DNA of 64,000 nt from Oceanicaulis sp052055585. Its GTDB lineage: Bacteria; Pseudomonadota; Alphaproteobacteria; Caulobacterales; Maricaulaceae. This document shows, piece by piece, positions 56,248 to 64,000 of this stretch. Each line of letters begins with the position of its first letter. The stretch's first letter is position 1. The stretch is from contig NZ_CP170485.1 of NCBI RefSeq assembly GCF_052055585.1, positions 496,001-560,000 of the forward strand. The letters run 5' to 3'. Under the pieces are notes generated by a model that saw nothing but the letters and a program-made list of their open reading frames with translations, did not search any database and was not told the origin of the DNA. The position numbers and the translations under genes were made by a program.

Positions 56248-57267
56248 ATGACCCTTGCCCCCGGCATTCTGCCTGACCGCGCCCTGCATGACGCTCTGTC
56301 TCAGGGCTGGATCACCTCAAGTCTGGATCTCGAGCCGGGCCAGATCCAGCCTGCGAGCCTGGATCTGCGGCTGGCGCGCCGGGCCTGGCGCTTGCGGGCG
56401 AGTTTCCTGCCGGGGCCAGAGCGAACTGTTACGGCTTGTCTCGATGATGACGTCGTCATGCACGAGCTCGATCTTGAGGGCGGGGCGGTGCTGGAAACCG
56501 GCTGCGTCTATCTCGCCGAGCTTCAGGAAAGCCTGAGCCTGCCCGAGGCGGTCGCCGCCTTCGCCAATCCCAAAAGCTCGACCGGGCGGCTGGATGTCTT
56601 CACCCGCGTGATCGGGGATCGCTCCAGCGCCTTTGATCAGGTGCGCGTGGGCTATGATGGCCCGCTCTATGTGGAGATTTCCCCGCGCACCTTCTCGGTG
56701 CTGGCGCGGCCCGGCGACCGGCTGGTGCAGGTGCGGCTGCGCGCCGGTGAGATGAAAGCGCTCGATGCGGTCACGCTGTCAGTTGATCTCAAGGCCGGGG
56801 ACGGCCAGCCCGTGGGCTATCGCGCCAAGCGTCACAGCCCGCTTGTGGACCTTGTGAAAGTGGGCGCGCACGATCCCGAGCGCTTCTGGGAGCCGATCTA
56901 TGCCCCCAATGGCCGTATCGTGCTCGATCCCGGCGAGTTCTACATTCTGTGTTCGCGAGAGGCCGTTAGCGTGCCGGTGGATCAGGCGGCTGAAATGGCG
57001 CCCATCGCGCCCGAGATTGGCGAGTTCCGCGCCCATTACGCGGGCTTCTTTGATCCGGGCTTTGGCGTGGATGCGGCGGGCGGGGCCGGTTCGCGCGCCG
57101 TTCTGGAAGTGCGCGGCCGGGATGTGCCCTTCATCCTTGATCATGGTCAGGCGGTCGCCCGCCTTGTCTATGAGCCCATGTCGTCAGACGTTGGAACGCC
57201 CTATGGCGTGGCCGGTTCGAACTATCAGGCTCAGGGCCTCAAGCTCGCCAAGCATTTCAAGAGCTGA
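56248..57267 (+). CDS. dcd: dCTP deaminase, long two-domain form
   Basis: A 339-residue protein of the long alphaproteobacterial 2'-deoxycytidine 5'-triphosphate deaminase type, roughly two dUTPase-fold halves compared with about 190 residues for the E. coli enzyme. The first half has QPASLDLRLA and NPKSSTGRLDVF (109-120), the latter matching the Dcd KSS-x-GR motif. The second half has YAGFFDPGFG and VPFILDHGQAVARLVYEPM. It converts dCTP to dUTP for dTMP synthesis. The ribosome-binding site of the ATG at 56248 is weak. Confidence 0.85.
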   Translation: MTLAPGILPDRALHDALSQGWITSSLDLEPGQIQPASLDLRLARRAWRLRASFLPGPERTVTACLDDDVVMHELDLEGGAVLETGCVYLAELQESLSLPEAVAAFANPKSSTGRLDVFTRVIGDRSSAFDQVRVGYDGPLYVEISPRTFSVLARPGDRLVQVRLRAGEMKALDAVTLSVDLKAGDGQPVGYRAKRHSPLVDLVKVGAHDPERFWEPIYAPNGRIVLDPGEFYILCSREAVSVPVDQAAEMAPIAPEIGEFRAHYAGFFDPGFGVDAAGGAGSRAVLEVRGRDVPFILDHGQAVARLVYEPMSSDVGTPYGVAGSNYQAQGLKLAKHFKS

Positions 57268-57345
57268 GGCGGCGCGGCGCTGATCGCTCCTGCGCCAGAG
57301 CGCTTGTCGCTGACCGGCAATCTGGTAAGAACATTTCAGCGCCTT

Positions 57346-57419
57346 GCGGGTGTAGCTCAATGGTAGAGCGAGAGCTTCCCAAGCTCCAGACGAGGGTTCG
57401 ATTCCCTTCACCCGCTCCA
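57346..57419 (+). tRNA. tRNA-Gly (anticodon CCC)
   Basis: A 74-base cloverleaf with encoded CCA. The acceptor GCGGGTG pairs with CACCCGC; the D-loop is AGCTCAATGGTAGAGC; the anticodon loop TTCCCAA gives CCC at 57378-57380; the T-arm is GAGGGTTCGATTCCCTT. It reads GGG codons. The A-C pair closing the anticodon stem is not canonical. Confidence 0.95.
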
Positions 57420-57434
57420 CGCTTTTCCTGAGAT

Positions 57435-57453
57435 ATCATGCCGGCGGCATGAT
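57435..57453. repeat. perfect inverted repeat after tRNA-Gly
   Basis: ATCATGCC (57435-57442) and GGCATGAT (57446-57453) are perfect complements around GGC, 16 bases after the tRNA. No T-run follows, so it is not a standard terminator; a processing stop, protein site or chance palindrome are all possible. Confidence 0.5.
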
Positions 57454-57671
57454 CCGGTCTTCGCACAGATCGCCCCGCAGTATCGCAAGGCTTCGAACTG
57501 TATGAACGCCTCACGTCGGCTTTGATCTGACCGCGGGGCTGACAGGGAAGCCTGTCGCATTCGGATGCGCTGACGCCATAAAAAACGCAATAGTTTCAAG
57601 AAACTTGCGCTTGTCCAGAGTTCGCGTTATCGCATTCGTCGGACACTGGATTTCGCCTGTGAGGCAATTAC

Positions 57672-60629
57672 ATGAGCTCTGTTTCTGCCAAGTTTTCATG
57701 GCGGTCTGCACTGGTCTCGGTCAGGAAGGGTCTATGGCCTCATCGGTATTTTGCTGGGACAGTTTTTGTTCTTGCGGGTATATATTTTATTTTATCCGGC
57801 GCTAATTTTCACGCCCTCTCACAAGGTCAGGCCGCCTGGGACGCGCCCGGAGCCGCCAGTATTCGCGGTCTCGCGCAGGTGTTCGGGCTTGGCGTCCTTC
57901 TCGCGCTCTCCCTGTCGGCGCGGAGCCTGCTGCGCGCTTTTGACAAGGCGTCTGTGGGCTGGCTCGCGTTTGCGGGCGTCACGGGTGGATTTCTGGTTTA
58001 TCGCCTGTTGCTGGCCGGTTTGACCTATCCGGGAATTCTGAGCCCGGATCTCGAGCACATGATCCATATGATCACGAGCTTTGAGATCACCGACAAATAC
58101 AGCTTCCCGGCCACCCTTTTGACGCTGGCGGGGGCGGGGCTGACCGGCTCGATCACCGGCATCATCGCCCTGGAATCCGCGCTGCAGCTCTGCGGCGTCT
58201 ATCTGGCGGTGAGCTATGCCTTGCGCAGCCGGATGAACCTTCTGGCGTCGGGCGCCTTGCTGGCGGCGCTTCTGGTGCTCCCCGCTTCGCTCTTCTTCTC
58301 GATCTATCCGGGGCGCGATGCGCTGTTTCTCTACACGCTCAACGCGGCGTTTTTCCTGCTGGCCCTGCGCAAGCTCAACGCGGATGAGAACCAGAACGTC
58401 CTGGCCGAGATCGCCACGGGCTTCACGCTTGCCCTGCCGCTGACCATGCGGGGGGAGGCGGTGGTCATGGCGCCGCTCCTGCTGCTCGGGATTGGCCTTG
58501 CGGCGAAGTCGCTGCGGGCGAAAACTCTAATGGCGGCGGGGTTCTTGCTCGCCAGCCTGGGGCTGACGCCGTTCCTGAGCGACCAGTCAGAGCGGATGTA
58601 TGGCGAGCGCAACTATACTGCGACGGCGCTGCTCAATCCCGTGCACGAGATCATCTACCTGTCCGGGGAAGAGATGAGCGGTCGCGCCGGCTTCATGCGT
58701 CCGCGCGGCGATCTGCGTGAGCCTCTGGAGAAGGTCTCCCGTGTCGTGGACCTGGAGATCGCCAGACAGAGCTATGACTCCGGTAATATCGGGCTCTGGT
58801 TCAATCCTGACGCCATACGGCATGGCGCAAGTGATGAGGACTGGGCCGCCTTTCATGAGGGTGCGATCGAGCTTCTGGTTCAGAACCCGCATATCTATGC
58901 GGCCAACCGGGCCCGGGTTCTGGTCGCGACCAACGGGCTGACCCACACCATCCTCTATCCGCACCGGTCTCGCGCTGAGGATTATGAGCGAAGCGTGCAA
59001 TTTCAGGCGCTGGCCCGGCCCGGATATGATCCGCAGCAGGTCGAGCGCACATTGCGTCTGGGCGCGTGGGCCAGCTATTTCACGGGCTATCACGGGTCTG
59101 CCAGCTGGATCATCTGGAGCATGCTGCCGGCGCTCGGTCTCAGCCTCCTGGTGCTGGCTTTCTGGAGAAGCGTGCCGCTCGCTGCGGTGCTCTGCCTTGC
59201 GAATCTGGCACGGTGCGGGGCGGTGGCGCTGACGGCGCCTGCGACCTTCGTGACCTACTATTCAACGCTCTATGTCAGCGTCTGGGTCATCGTGATGATC
59301 GCGCTGGGCGAATTCTCGGTTCGCCACGCGCGGGCACAAGCCGCCAACCATTTCAACGATCAGATCGGCAAGGTGAGCTCGCTGATCGTTTTCGCCGGCA
59401 TTGGCGGTGTGGGCTGGTTGCTTGATTTTGGTCTGTTCACCGCGCTGACAAGCTGGGCGGCCGTTCCGCCCGGCCTCGCGAATGTCGCGTCTTCCCTGAC
59501 GGGCGCCCTCTTCGCCTTCACCTGCTACGCCTTGACCCGATGGGGTGGCGGAGCCTCGCCGCGCCCCGGCCAGATCATTGTCTATGCAGGCTATCAGCTC
59601 ATCGCCATCGGGGTGTTTTCGGCACTCGTCTCGCTCCTGTCCGGCTTTTTTGCTGCGGGCGGGCTGTCGATCACCGATTGGATTCTGGCGCCGCTCGCCG
59701 CAAAAGTGTGCGTGACGCCCGTCAATCTCCTGATGAACTATCTTGCCAGCCAGTTCATCCTCAAACCCGGTCAATCCAAACTGGTGAGCCTGTCCATGAC
59801 GTCCAGCACCGCCGCCGCAGGGGCGAACAAGCCACGCACCCTGGTATTCATTCCCGCCTATCGGTGCGAAGCGCAGATCGGTCGTGTCCTTGCTCAGCTC
59901 AAAGGGCCGGCGGCCGACTGGGTGAGCCAGGTCATGGTCGTCGACAATCAATCCCCTGACGGAACGATCGAGGCTGCCCATGCCGCCGCCCGGGAGCTGT
60001 CCGTGCCCTGGGTGATCTGGCGGAATGCCGACAATTACGGGCTCGGGGGCTCTCACAAGGCGGCCATGCGCTATGCCCGTGAGAACGGCTTTGACTATCT
60101 CGTGGTGCTGCATGGCGACGATCAGGCCGACATCAACGACCTGAGAGGGGCCTTCGTGTCGGGCGAGGCCTTTGCGCATGACTGTTTCCTCGGCGCGCGC
60201 TTTGCGCCCGGGGCGCGCCTGCAGGGCTATTCGTGGTTCCGGACTTTCGGCAATCAGGTTTACAACCTGCTCTTCTCGATCGTGTGTCGTCGTCGGGTCT
60301 ATGATCTGGGTTCCGGTCTCAATCTCTATCGCGTCAGCGCGCTTGAGATGGACACGATCAACCGGCTGCCTGACGATCTGACGTTCAATTATGGCATGCT
60401 CATGCTGAGCTATGCCCGTCAGCAGGACGTCGTTTTCTTCCCCATTTCCTGGCGGGAAGAGGATCAGTCGAGCAATGTGAGACTGTTCCGGCAGGCCATG
60501 CGCGTCCTCTCGCTTCTGGGGCAGCGCGCCTGGGATATGCGATCCTTCTTCGAGCAGGACCATCGTCTTGTCCGGCATGAGGCGTATACCGGCACGATCG
60601 TTCATCAATCCGAGACGACGGAAACTTGA
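57672..60629 (+). CDS. fused GT-C-like membrane / GtrA / family 2 glycosyltransferase
   Basis: A 985-residue three-part protein. Residues 20-550 form a polytopic GT-C-like region of about 12 helices with a large soluble loop at 302-476. Residues 566-700 are a GtrA domain with four helices (VFAGIGGVGWLLDFGLF to NYLASQFILKP), the undecaprenyl-linked sugar flippase fold. Residues 721-960 are a GT2 domain with FIPAYRCE, DNQSPDGT (758-765) and GDDQ (815-818) as the metal/nucleotide-sugar sites. In three-gene Gtr systems these activities are separate proteins. The gene starts a cluster after tRNA-Gly; its stop overlaps the next start (TTGA). The first 40 codons are AT-richer than the rest. Confidence 0.88.
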   Translation: MSSVSAKFSWRSALVSVRKGLWPHRYFAGTVFVLAGIYFILSGANFHALSQGQAAWDAPGAASIRGLAQVFGLGVLLALSLSARSLLRAFDKASVGWLAFAGVTGGFLVYRLLLAGLTYPGILSPDLEHMIHMITSFEITDKYSFPATLLTLAGAGLTGSITGIIALESALQLCGVYLAVSYALRSRMNLLASGALLAALLVLPASLFFSIYPGRDALFLYTLNAAFFLLALRKLNADENQNVLAEIATGFTLALPLTMRGEAVVMAPLLLLGIGLAAKSLRAKTLMAAGFLLASLGLTPFLSDQSERMYGERNYTATALLNPVHEIIYLSGEEMSGRAGFMRPRGDLREPLEKVSRVVDLEIARQSYDSGNIGLWFNPDAIRHGASDEDWAAFHEGAIELLVQNPHIYAANRARVLVATNGLTHTILYPHRSRAEDYERSVQFQALARPGYDPQQVERTLRLGAWASYFTGYHGSASWIIWSMLPALGLSLLVLAFWRSVPLAAVLCLANLARCGAVALTAPATFVTYYSTLYVSVWVIVMIALGEFSVRHARAQAANHFNDQIGKVSSLIVFAGIGGVGWLLDFGLFTALTSWAAVPPGLANVASSLTGALFAFTCYALTRWGGGASPRPGQIIVYAGYQLIAIGVFSALVSLLSGFFAAGGLSITDWILAPLAAKVCVTPVNLLMNYLASQFILKPGQSKLVSLSMTSSTAAAGANKPRTLVFIPAYRCEAQIGRVLAQLKGPAADWVSQVMVVDNQSPDGTIEAAHAAARELSVPWVIWRNADNYGLGGSHKAAMRYARENGFDYLVVLHGDDQADINDLRGAFVSGEAFAHDCFLGARFAPGARLQGYSWFRTFGNQVYNLLFSIVCRRRVYDLGSGLNLYRVSALEMDTINRLPDDLTFNYGMLMLSYARQQDVVFFPISWREEDQSSNVRLFRQAMRVLSLLGQRAWDMRSFFEQDHRLVRHEAYTGTIVHQSETTET

Positions 60630-61387
60630 TTGATATCTCGGCCATAGCGATTGCACTCGCCTTCTATCTGGCCTCTCAGCTGTTGCGTGCTGTGCGGATC
60701 GCCATGCTGTGTCTGGATGACCGCACCATGATGCGTCGACTGGTTGCGGTGCATCTGGTCACGCTGCTGCCGGGCGCTATCCTGCCCTTCAAGAGCGGCG
60801 AGCTGCTCAGGGTCGCCGGTTTTGTCGCCGCTGCGCCCAATCGTCTGGCGGGCGCGCTGGTCTGGATCATCGAGCGGACCGCGGATTCAATCACGCTGGC
60901 CAGCCTGCTTGTGGCGTTGACGGTGCTCGGGCCGGCGGAGTCCGAGATGCGCCTTCTGATCATTACCCTGTTCCTGTTCGCGTTCAGCGCGCTGGGAAGC
61001 GGTCTGGCCATTCGCGAGATCGTCCCGTTCCTGCATGACGATCTGCTCCTGCGAAGCCGCAGTGAAAACGGCCTGAAGGCCCTGAAGCTCGTCATCGCGT
61101 CGCGTTCTCTGGTCGCCAGTGCGGAAACCATGCTCAAGGGGCGCGTGTCTTTGCTCGTCCTGCTGAGCGTGATGATCTGGATGCTGGAGCTGGCCTGTGT
61201 CGCCGTATTGCTCGACAGCGCCTCGCTGGCCCACGAGATCGGGGACGCTTTCAGCCGGGCGGTCATTTCGGGCTATGAAAATGACAATAAACGACTTTTC
61301 GTTCTGGGCTCGCTAACCGGCGCGGGCGTCATCCTCAGTCTGGTGCTTGTTATCGCGAAGAGGCGAAATCATGACGCTTCAAAATAG
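60626..61387 (+). CDS. LPG-synthase-TM-like integral membrane protein
   Basis: A 253-residue polytopic protein. The pattern LVTLLPGAILPFKSGELLRV resembles the P-x-R-x-GE-x-x-R region of the lysylphosphatidylglycerol-synthase membrane domain family (UPF0104/YbhN), proposed to be lipid or lipid-linked-sugar flippases. It is shorter than most members, so perhaps a trimmed form. The only suitable start is TTG at 60626, overlapping the previous stop (TTGA). The end overlaps the next gene's start by 17 bases. Confidence 0.7.
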   Translation: MIDISAIAIALAFYLASQLLRAVRIAMLCLDDRTMMRRLVAVHLVTLLPGAILPFKSGELLRVAGFVAAAPNRLAGALVWIIERTADSITLASLLVALTVLGPAESEMRLLIITLFLFAFSALGSGLAIREIVPFLHDDLLLRSRSENGLKALKLVIASRSLVASAETMLKGRVSLLVLLSVMIWMLELACVAVLLDSASLAHEIGDAFSRAVISGYENDNKRLFVLGSLTGAGVILSLVLVIAKRRNHDASK

Positions 61388-62840
61388 CTCCCAACGCCCT
61401 GTCATCATCTATGATGATCGCGAGGTCGTCCAACCGCCTCTGTCCCTGATTGTCGGCCATCGCGGTTTCGGCGCTGTTCGCGTGCGAAACCAGAGCCTGT
61501 TCTCGCGCTTGCGCGACGCCTTGCCGGACTGGGCTCAGGGCCAGCTGGTCCGGGTCACCGGCACGACACAACTGCACAGCCCGGACAACGCGCTGCCACA
61601 TCTGTCTGACGCCAGGGGCGTCATCCTGATCGCCGCGCGCGGCGCCGTGCTTGATCCGGAAGGTTTTGCGCAGCAGATCGAACGCCTGGCGCTTTCGGAC
61701 CGTTCAATCATTGACCGGCGGCGGCACCCGTTGATCCGGGGCTTCGTCACCGTTGCCGATTTTCTGGACGAATGGGAGGCGTTCGCCCGTGCGCCGCTTC
61801 ATATCGAGGCTGGCGAATGGACAGACCCGGCGCTGTTCGCCGAGCCCCATACCCTGGTGGATATTTCGGACCGGTCACGCTTTCTCGACTTCATTGCCGG
61901 CGCGACCTCGCCTCGGGAGTTCAACCAGATCCAGATTGATCCGCTGGTCTACGTCAAACGCTCCAGCGACAAGGCCAAGCTCAAGGCCGAGCATGATTAT
62001 TATGACCTGATACCGGCGTCTATGAAGCCGTGGATGGTTGGCGCCTACAACTATTCCGAGGCAGGCGAGACGGCCCAGTATGAAATGCCCCGGCGGTTTT
62101 ATGCCGACGCGGCGATTCAGTGGATCCACAACGCCTGGGATGTCACGACCTTTGGCCGGTTTCTGGATCGCATTTTCGCGTTTCTTGATGGACGCCCGAC
62201 CCGGAAGGCCCAGCGTTCAGAGGTCGAGGAGATCGCGCGCCGCCTGTATGTCGACAAGGTGCGCGAGCGGTTCGGTCAGTTGCAGAACAGCGAGCGCGGC
62301 GCACAGGTTCTCGCCTTGCTTCGCGCCTCAAATGGCGGATCAGAACTACTCGCCGCATACGACACCTATTTCGAACGCGTCGAGCGCCAATGGTCGAGCC
62401 TGCGCGGCGCAGACCAGCTGGCGATTGGCCACGGCGATCCGTGCTTGTCCAACATCCTTTATGATGACACCTCGCTGACCCTGCAGCTGATCGACCCCAA
62501 AGGGGCGACGGAGGAGGCCCAGCTCTGGACGCACGCGCTGTATGACTACGCCAAGCTCTCCCATTCCATTCTCGGAGACTACGATTTCATCAACAACCGG
62601 ATGTTCAGGATCGAGCTGACGGCGGATGCCCGACTGGATCTGGCCTTGCTGGAGCAGACGCGAGAGGCCTTCAAGGCAGAGTTCCGCAAGCGCATATCCG
62701 AGCGTATGGACCCTGATGTGCTTCGTTTGGCCGAAGCCTCGCTCTTCCTCTCCATGCTCCCCCTGCATCTGGACCATATGGACAAGGTTGCGGCCTTCCT
62801 GATGCGGGCGAAGACAATTCTTGCGGAACTGAAACACTAA
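61371..62840 (+). CDS. APH/choline-kinase-like phosphotransferase with N-terminal extension
   Basis: A 489-residue protein. The C-terminal part has the protein-kinase-like APH catalytic motif IGHGDPCLSNILYD (His354-Gly-Asp356 to Asn361) and LQLIDPKG with Asp375; Lys196 in VYVKRSS with Glu207 could be the ATP-binding pair. The N-terminal 150 residues are not recognised but have alternating alpha/beta pattern. Such kinases (LicA type) phosphorylate choline, ethanolamine or sugars in surface-glycan loci. The start follows GAAGAGGCGAAATC at the ATG at 61371. Next gene starts 4 bases on. Confidence 0.8.
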   Translation: MTLQNSSQRPVIIYDDREVVQPPLSLIVGHRGFGAVRVRNQSLFSRLRDALPDWAQGQLVRVTGTTQLHSPDNALPHLSDARGVILIAARGAVLDPEGFAQQIERLALSDRSIIDRRRHPLIRGFVTVADFLDEWEAFARAPLHIEAGEWTDPALFAEPHTLVDISDRSRFLDFIAGATSPREFNQIQIDPLVYVKRSSDKAKLKAEHDYYDLIPASMKPWMVGAYNYSEAGETAQYEMPRRFYADAAIQWIHNAWDVTTFGRFLDRIFAFLDGRPTRKAQRSEVEEIARRLYVDKVRERFGQLQNSERGAQVLALLRASNGGSELLAAYDTYFERVERQWSSLRGADQLAIGHGDPCLSNILYDDTSLTLQLIDPKGATEEAQLWTHALYDYAKLSHSILGDYDFINNRMFRIELTADARLDLALLEQTREAFKAEFRKRISERMDPDVLRLAEASLFLSMLPLHLDHMDKVAAFLMRAKTILAELKH

Positions 62841-62844
62841 GATC

Positions 62845-64000
62845 ATGACTGACCCCGTGCGAAACCTCATCGTGGATGTCGACGGCACGCTGTGCCCGAC
62901 CAAAAGCGCAACCGATCGCTATTCCGATCTGGTTCCCTATCCAGAGATGGTGGAGATGCTGCGCAAGCGGCAAGGCGAAGGCTTCCGGATCATCCTGCAT
63001 ACGGCGCGCAACATGCGCACCCACAAGAGCGATCTCTCACTGATCAACCGCCATACCCTGCCTACGCTGATGGATTGGGTGGAGCGTTGGGATATTCCCT
63101 GCGATGGCGTCATCGTTGGCAAGCCCTGGCCGGGCCATGACGGCTATTACATTGATGACCGGGCGGTGCGTCCCTCTGAATTCCTGTCCATGGACCATGA
63201 TGCGCTTAGCGCCAAGCTGGCTGATGAGCGCGAGGCTTTCGCCGCGCTGCGAGCGGGCCATGGTGCGGCGCCGACCAATATCGTGATCACGATGGCGGGG
63301 CTTGGAAGTCGTTTCAGGAAGGCCGGTTATACGCTGCCCAAATACGAGATCGAAGTGGGTGGCCGAACGCTTTTCGACTGGTCCATGCTCTCCCTGCGAC
63401 AGTTTTTTGCGCGACCCTATCGGCTGATCTTCGTCATGCTCGACGAGATGCAGGCCGAACCCTTCGTGCGCAAAGCCTGCAGCCAGTCCGGTCTGGATAT
63501 CCATGGCCTGGTCAATCTGCCCGAACTGACGGACGGGCAGGCGAGCTCGGCGCTTGCAGCCCGCGATCTGTGGAGCCCTGAAGCGCCGCTCCTGATCTAT
63601 AATATTGATACCTTCGTTGAGCCTCAGGCCTTGTCCCCCGAGGATATTCCGGAGGGCGCGGACGCCTGGGCGCCGTGCTTCAAGGCGGGCGGGGATCACT
63701 GGAGCTTCATCCGTATGGATGAGAGAGGCGACTGGGCGGTCGAGGCGGCAGAGAAGCGGCGCATCAGCTCCAACGCGACGATCGGCTTGTACTGGTTTTC
63801 ATCCGCGGGCTTGTACGAAAAGCTCTATCAGGACCACTTCGCATCAGGCCAGGGGGAAGAGGCGGGAGAGCGGTATGTCGCTCCCATGTACAGCACGTTG
63901 ATCGCACAGAACGGCAAGCTTGGGGTCTCCATGGCGCCAACCCGGACAGTACACCCGCTGGGCACGCCTGCCGAGGTGGAGCGGTTCAATCCGCCACGTG
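62845..64000 (+). CDS. HAD phosphatase fused to nucleotidyltransferase (3' end outside window)
   Basis: An open frame to the window end, 385 codons so far. Residues 1-125 are a HAD phosphatase with all motifs: Asp11-x-Asp13 (DVDGT), Thr53 (HTARNMRT), Lys93 (GKPWPG) and Asp104-Asp105 (YIDDRA). From about residue 143 a sugar-phosphate nucleotidyltransferase-like domain begins (NIVITMAGLGSRFRKAGY, LPKYEIEVGGRTLFDWSM), with YNIDTF as a possible metal-site region. Similar HAD enzymes and nucleotidyltransferases occur in capsule loci as separate genes. The C-terminus is cut off. Confidence 0.85.
   Translation, partial: MTDPVRNLIVDVDGTLCPTKSATDRYSDLVPYPEMVEMLRKRQGEGFRIILHTARNMRTHKSDLSLINRHTLPTLMDWVERWDIPCDGVIVGKPWPGHDGYYIDDRAVRPSEFLSMDHDALSAKLADEREAFAALRAGHGAAPTNIVITMAGLGSRFRKAGYTLPKYEIEVGGRTLFDWSMLSLRQFFARPYRLIFVMLDEMQAEPFVRKACSQSGLDIHGLVNLPELTDGQASSALAARDLWSPEAPLLIYNIDTFVEPQALSPEDIPEGADAWAPCFKAGGDHWSFIRMDERGDWAVEAAEKRRISSNATIGLYWFSSAGLYEKLYQDHFASGQGEEAGERYVAPMYSTLIAQNGKLGVSMAPTRTVHPLGTPAEVERFNPPR

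Overview
The window is a continuous stretch of GC-rich alphaproteobacterial chromosome, very probably from the Maricaulales/Caulobacterales side of the class (Maricaulis, Oceanicaulis or a relative). The evidence is a gcrA cell-cycle regulator gene, the bolA/dnaJ-like/cobS/cobT block, ptsP-rodZ-like-ispG, prfA-prmC-DUF4167, a DUF1178 gene after a nitrilase-family amidase, and a secA-parvulin-mutT order typical of alphaproteobacteria. I see no insertion sequence, prophage, CRISPR array or plasmid gene. About 61 protein genes and one tRNA are supported.

Layout. 0-10.3 kb: a DUF3108 protein (cut by the window edge), rpmB with promoter and terminator, a phytase-like lipoprotein, cobT, cobS, a secreted HELGH peptidase, a DnaJ-domain protein, bolA, a CNNM/CorC-type transporter, aroB and aroK. 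10.3-15.8 kb: a 46-residue membrane peptide, a large exported protein of unknown function, xerD, accA, a DUF2235 hydrolase and a GNAT enzyme. 15.8-25.2 kb: secA, a parvulin lipoprotein, mutT, an Flp-type pilin overlapping mutT, an NDUFAF5-like methyltransferase, comF, grxC, a carbon-nitrogen hydrolase, DUF1178, a ZIP transporter and ubiG. 25.3-38.0 kb: lysC, ptsP, a RodZ-like protein, ispG, MAPEG, a serine hydrolase, an ArsC-like protein, a LOG-family enzyme, prfA, prmC, DUF4167 and a GT4 glycosyltransferase.

38.0-48.6 kb: an AT-richer gene-poor gap, putA, nrdA, two LpxR-family genes, nrdB, an acetyltransferase and gcrA. nrdA and nrdB are separated by the LpxR pair, yet each has NrdR-like boxes upstream, so they can still be co-regulated. 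The gcrA upstream region carries two DnaA-box-like sites and two abutting GANTC sites, consistent with the DnaA-GcrA-CcrM circuit of Caulobacter. 48.8-57.3 kb: an ABC-2 permease, argD, hslO, GrpB, a Wzm/Wzt-type exporter, trkH, apaG and a long dCTP deaminase. The neighbours usually found with argD (argF) and with secA-parvulin-mutT (argJ) are both missing, which fits the acetylornithine route of arginine synthesis inferred for Maricaulis-like bacteria.

57.3-64.0 kb: after a tRNA-Gly(CCC) comes a co-directional surface-glycan cluster that runs out of the window. It holds a 985-residue protein joining a GT-C-like membrane region, a GtrA flippase domain and a family 2 glycosyltransferase; a small LPG-synthase-like membrane protein; an APH/choline-kinase-like kinase; and a HAD phosphatase fused to a sugar-nucleotidyltransferase-like domain. 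This is the least ordinary part of the window: a one-polypeptide counterpart of the three-gene GtrA/GtrB/GtrC glucosylation system, beside a kinase-phosphatase-nucleotidyltransferase set that could activate a small group for glycan decoration.
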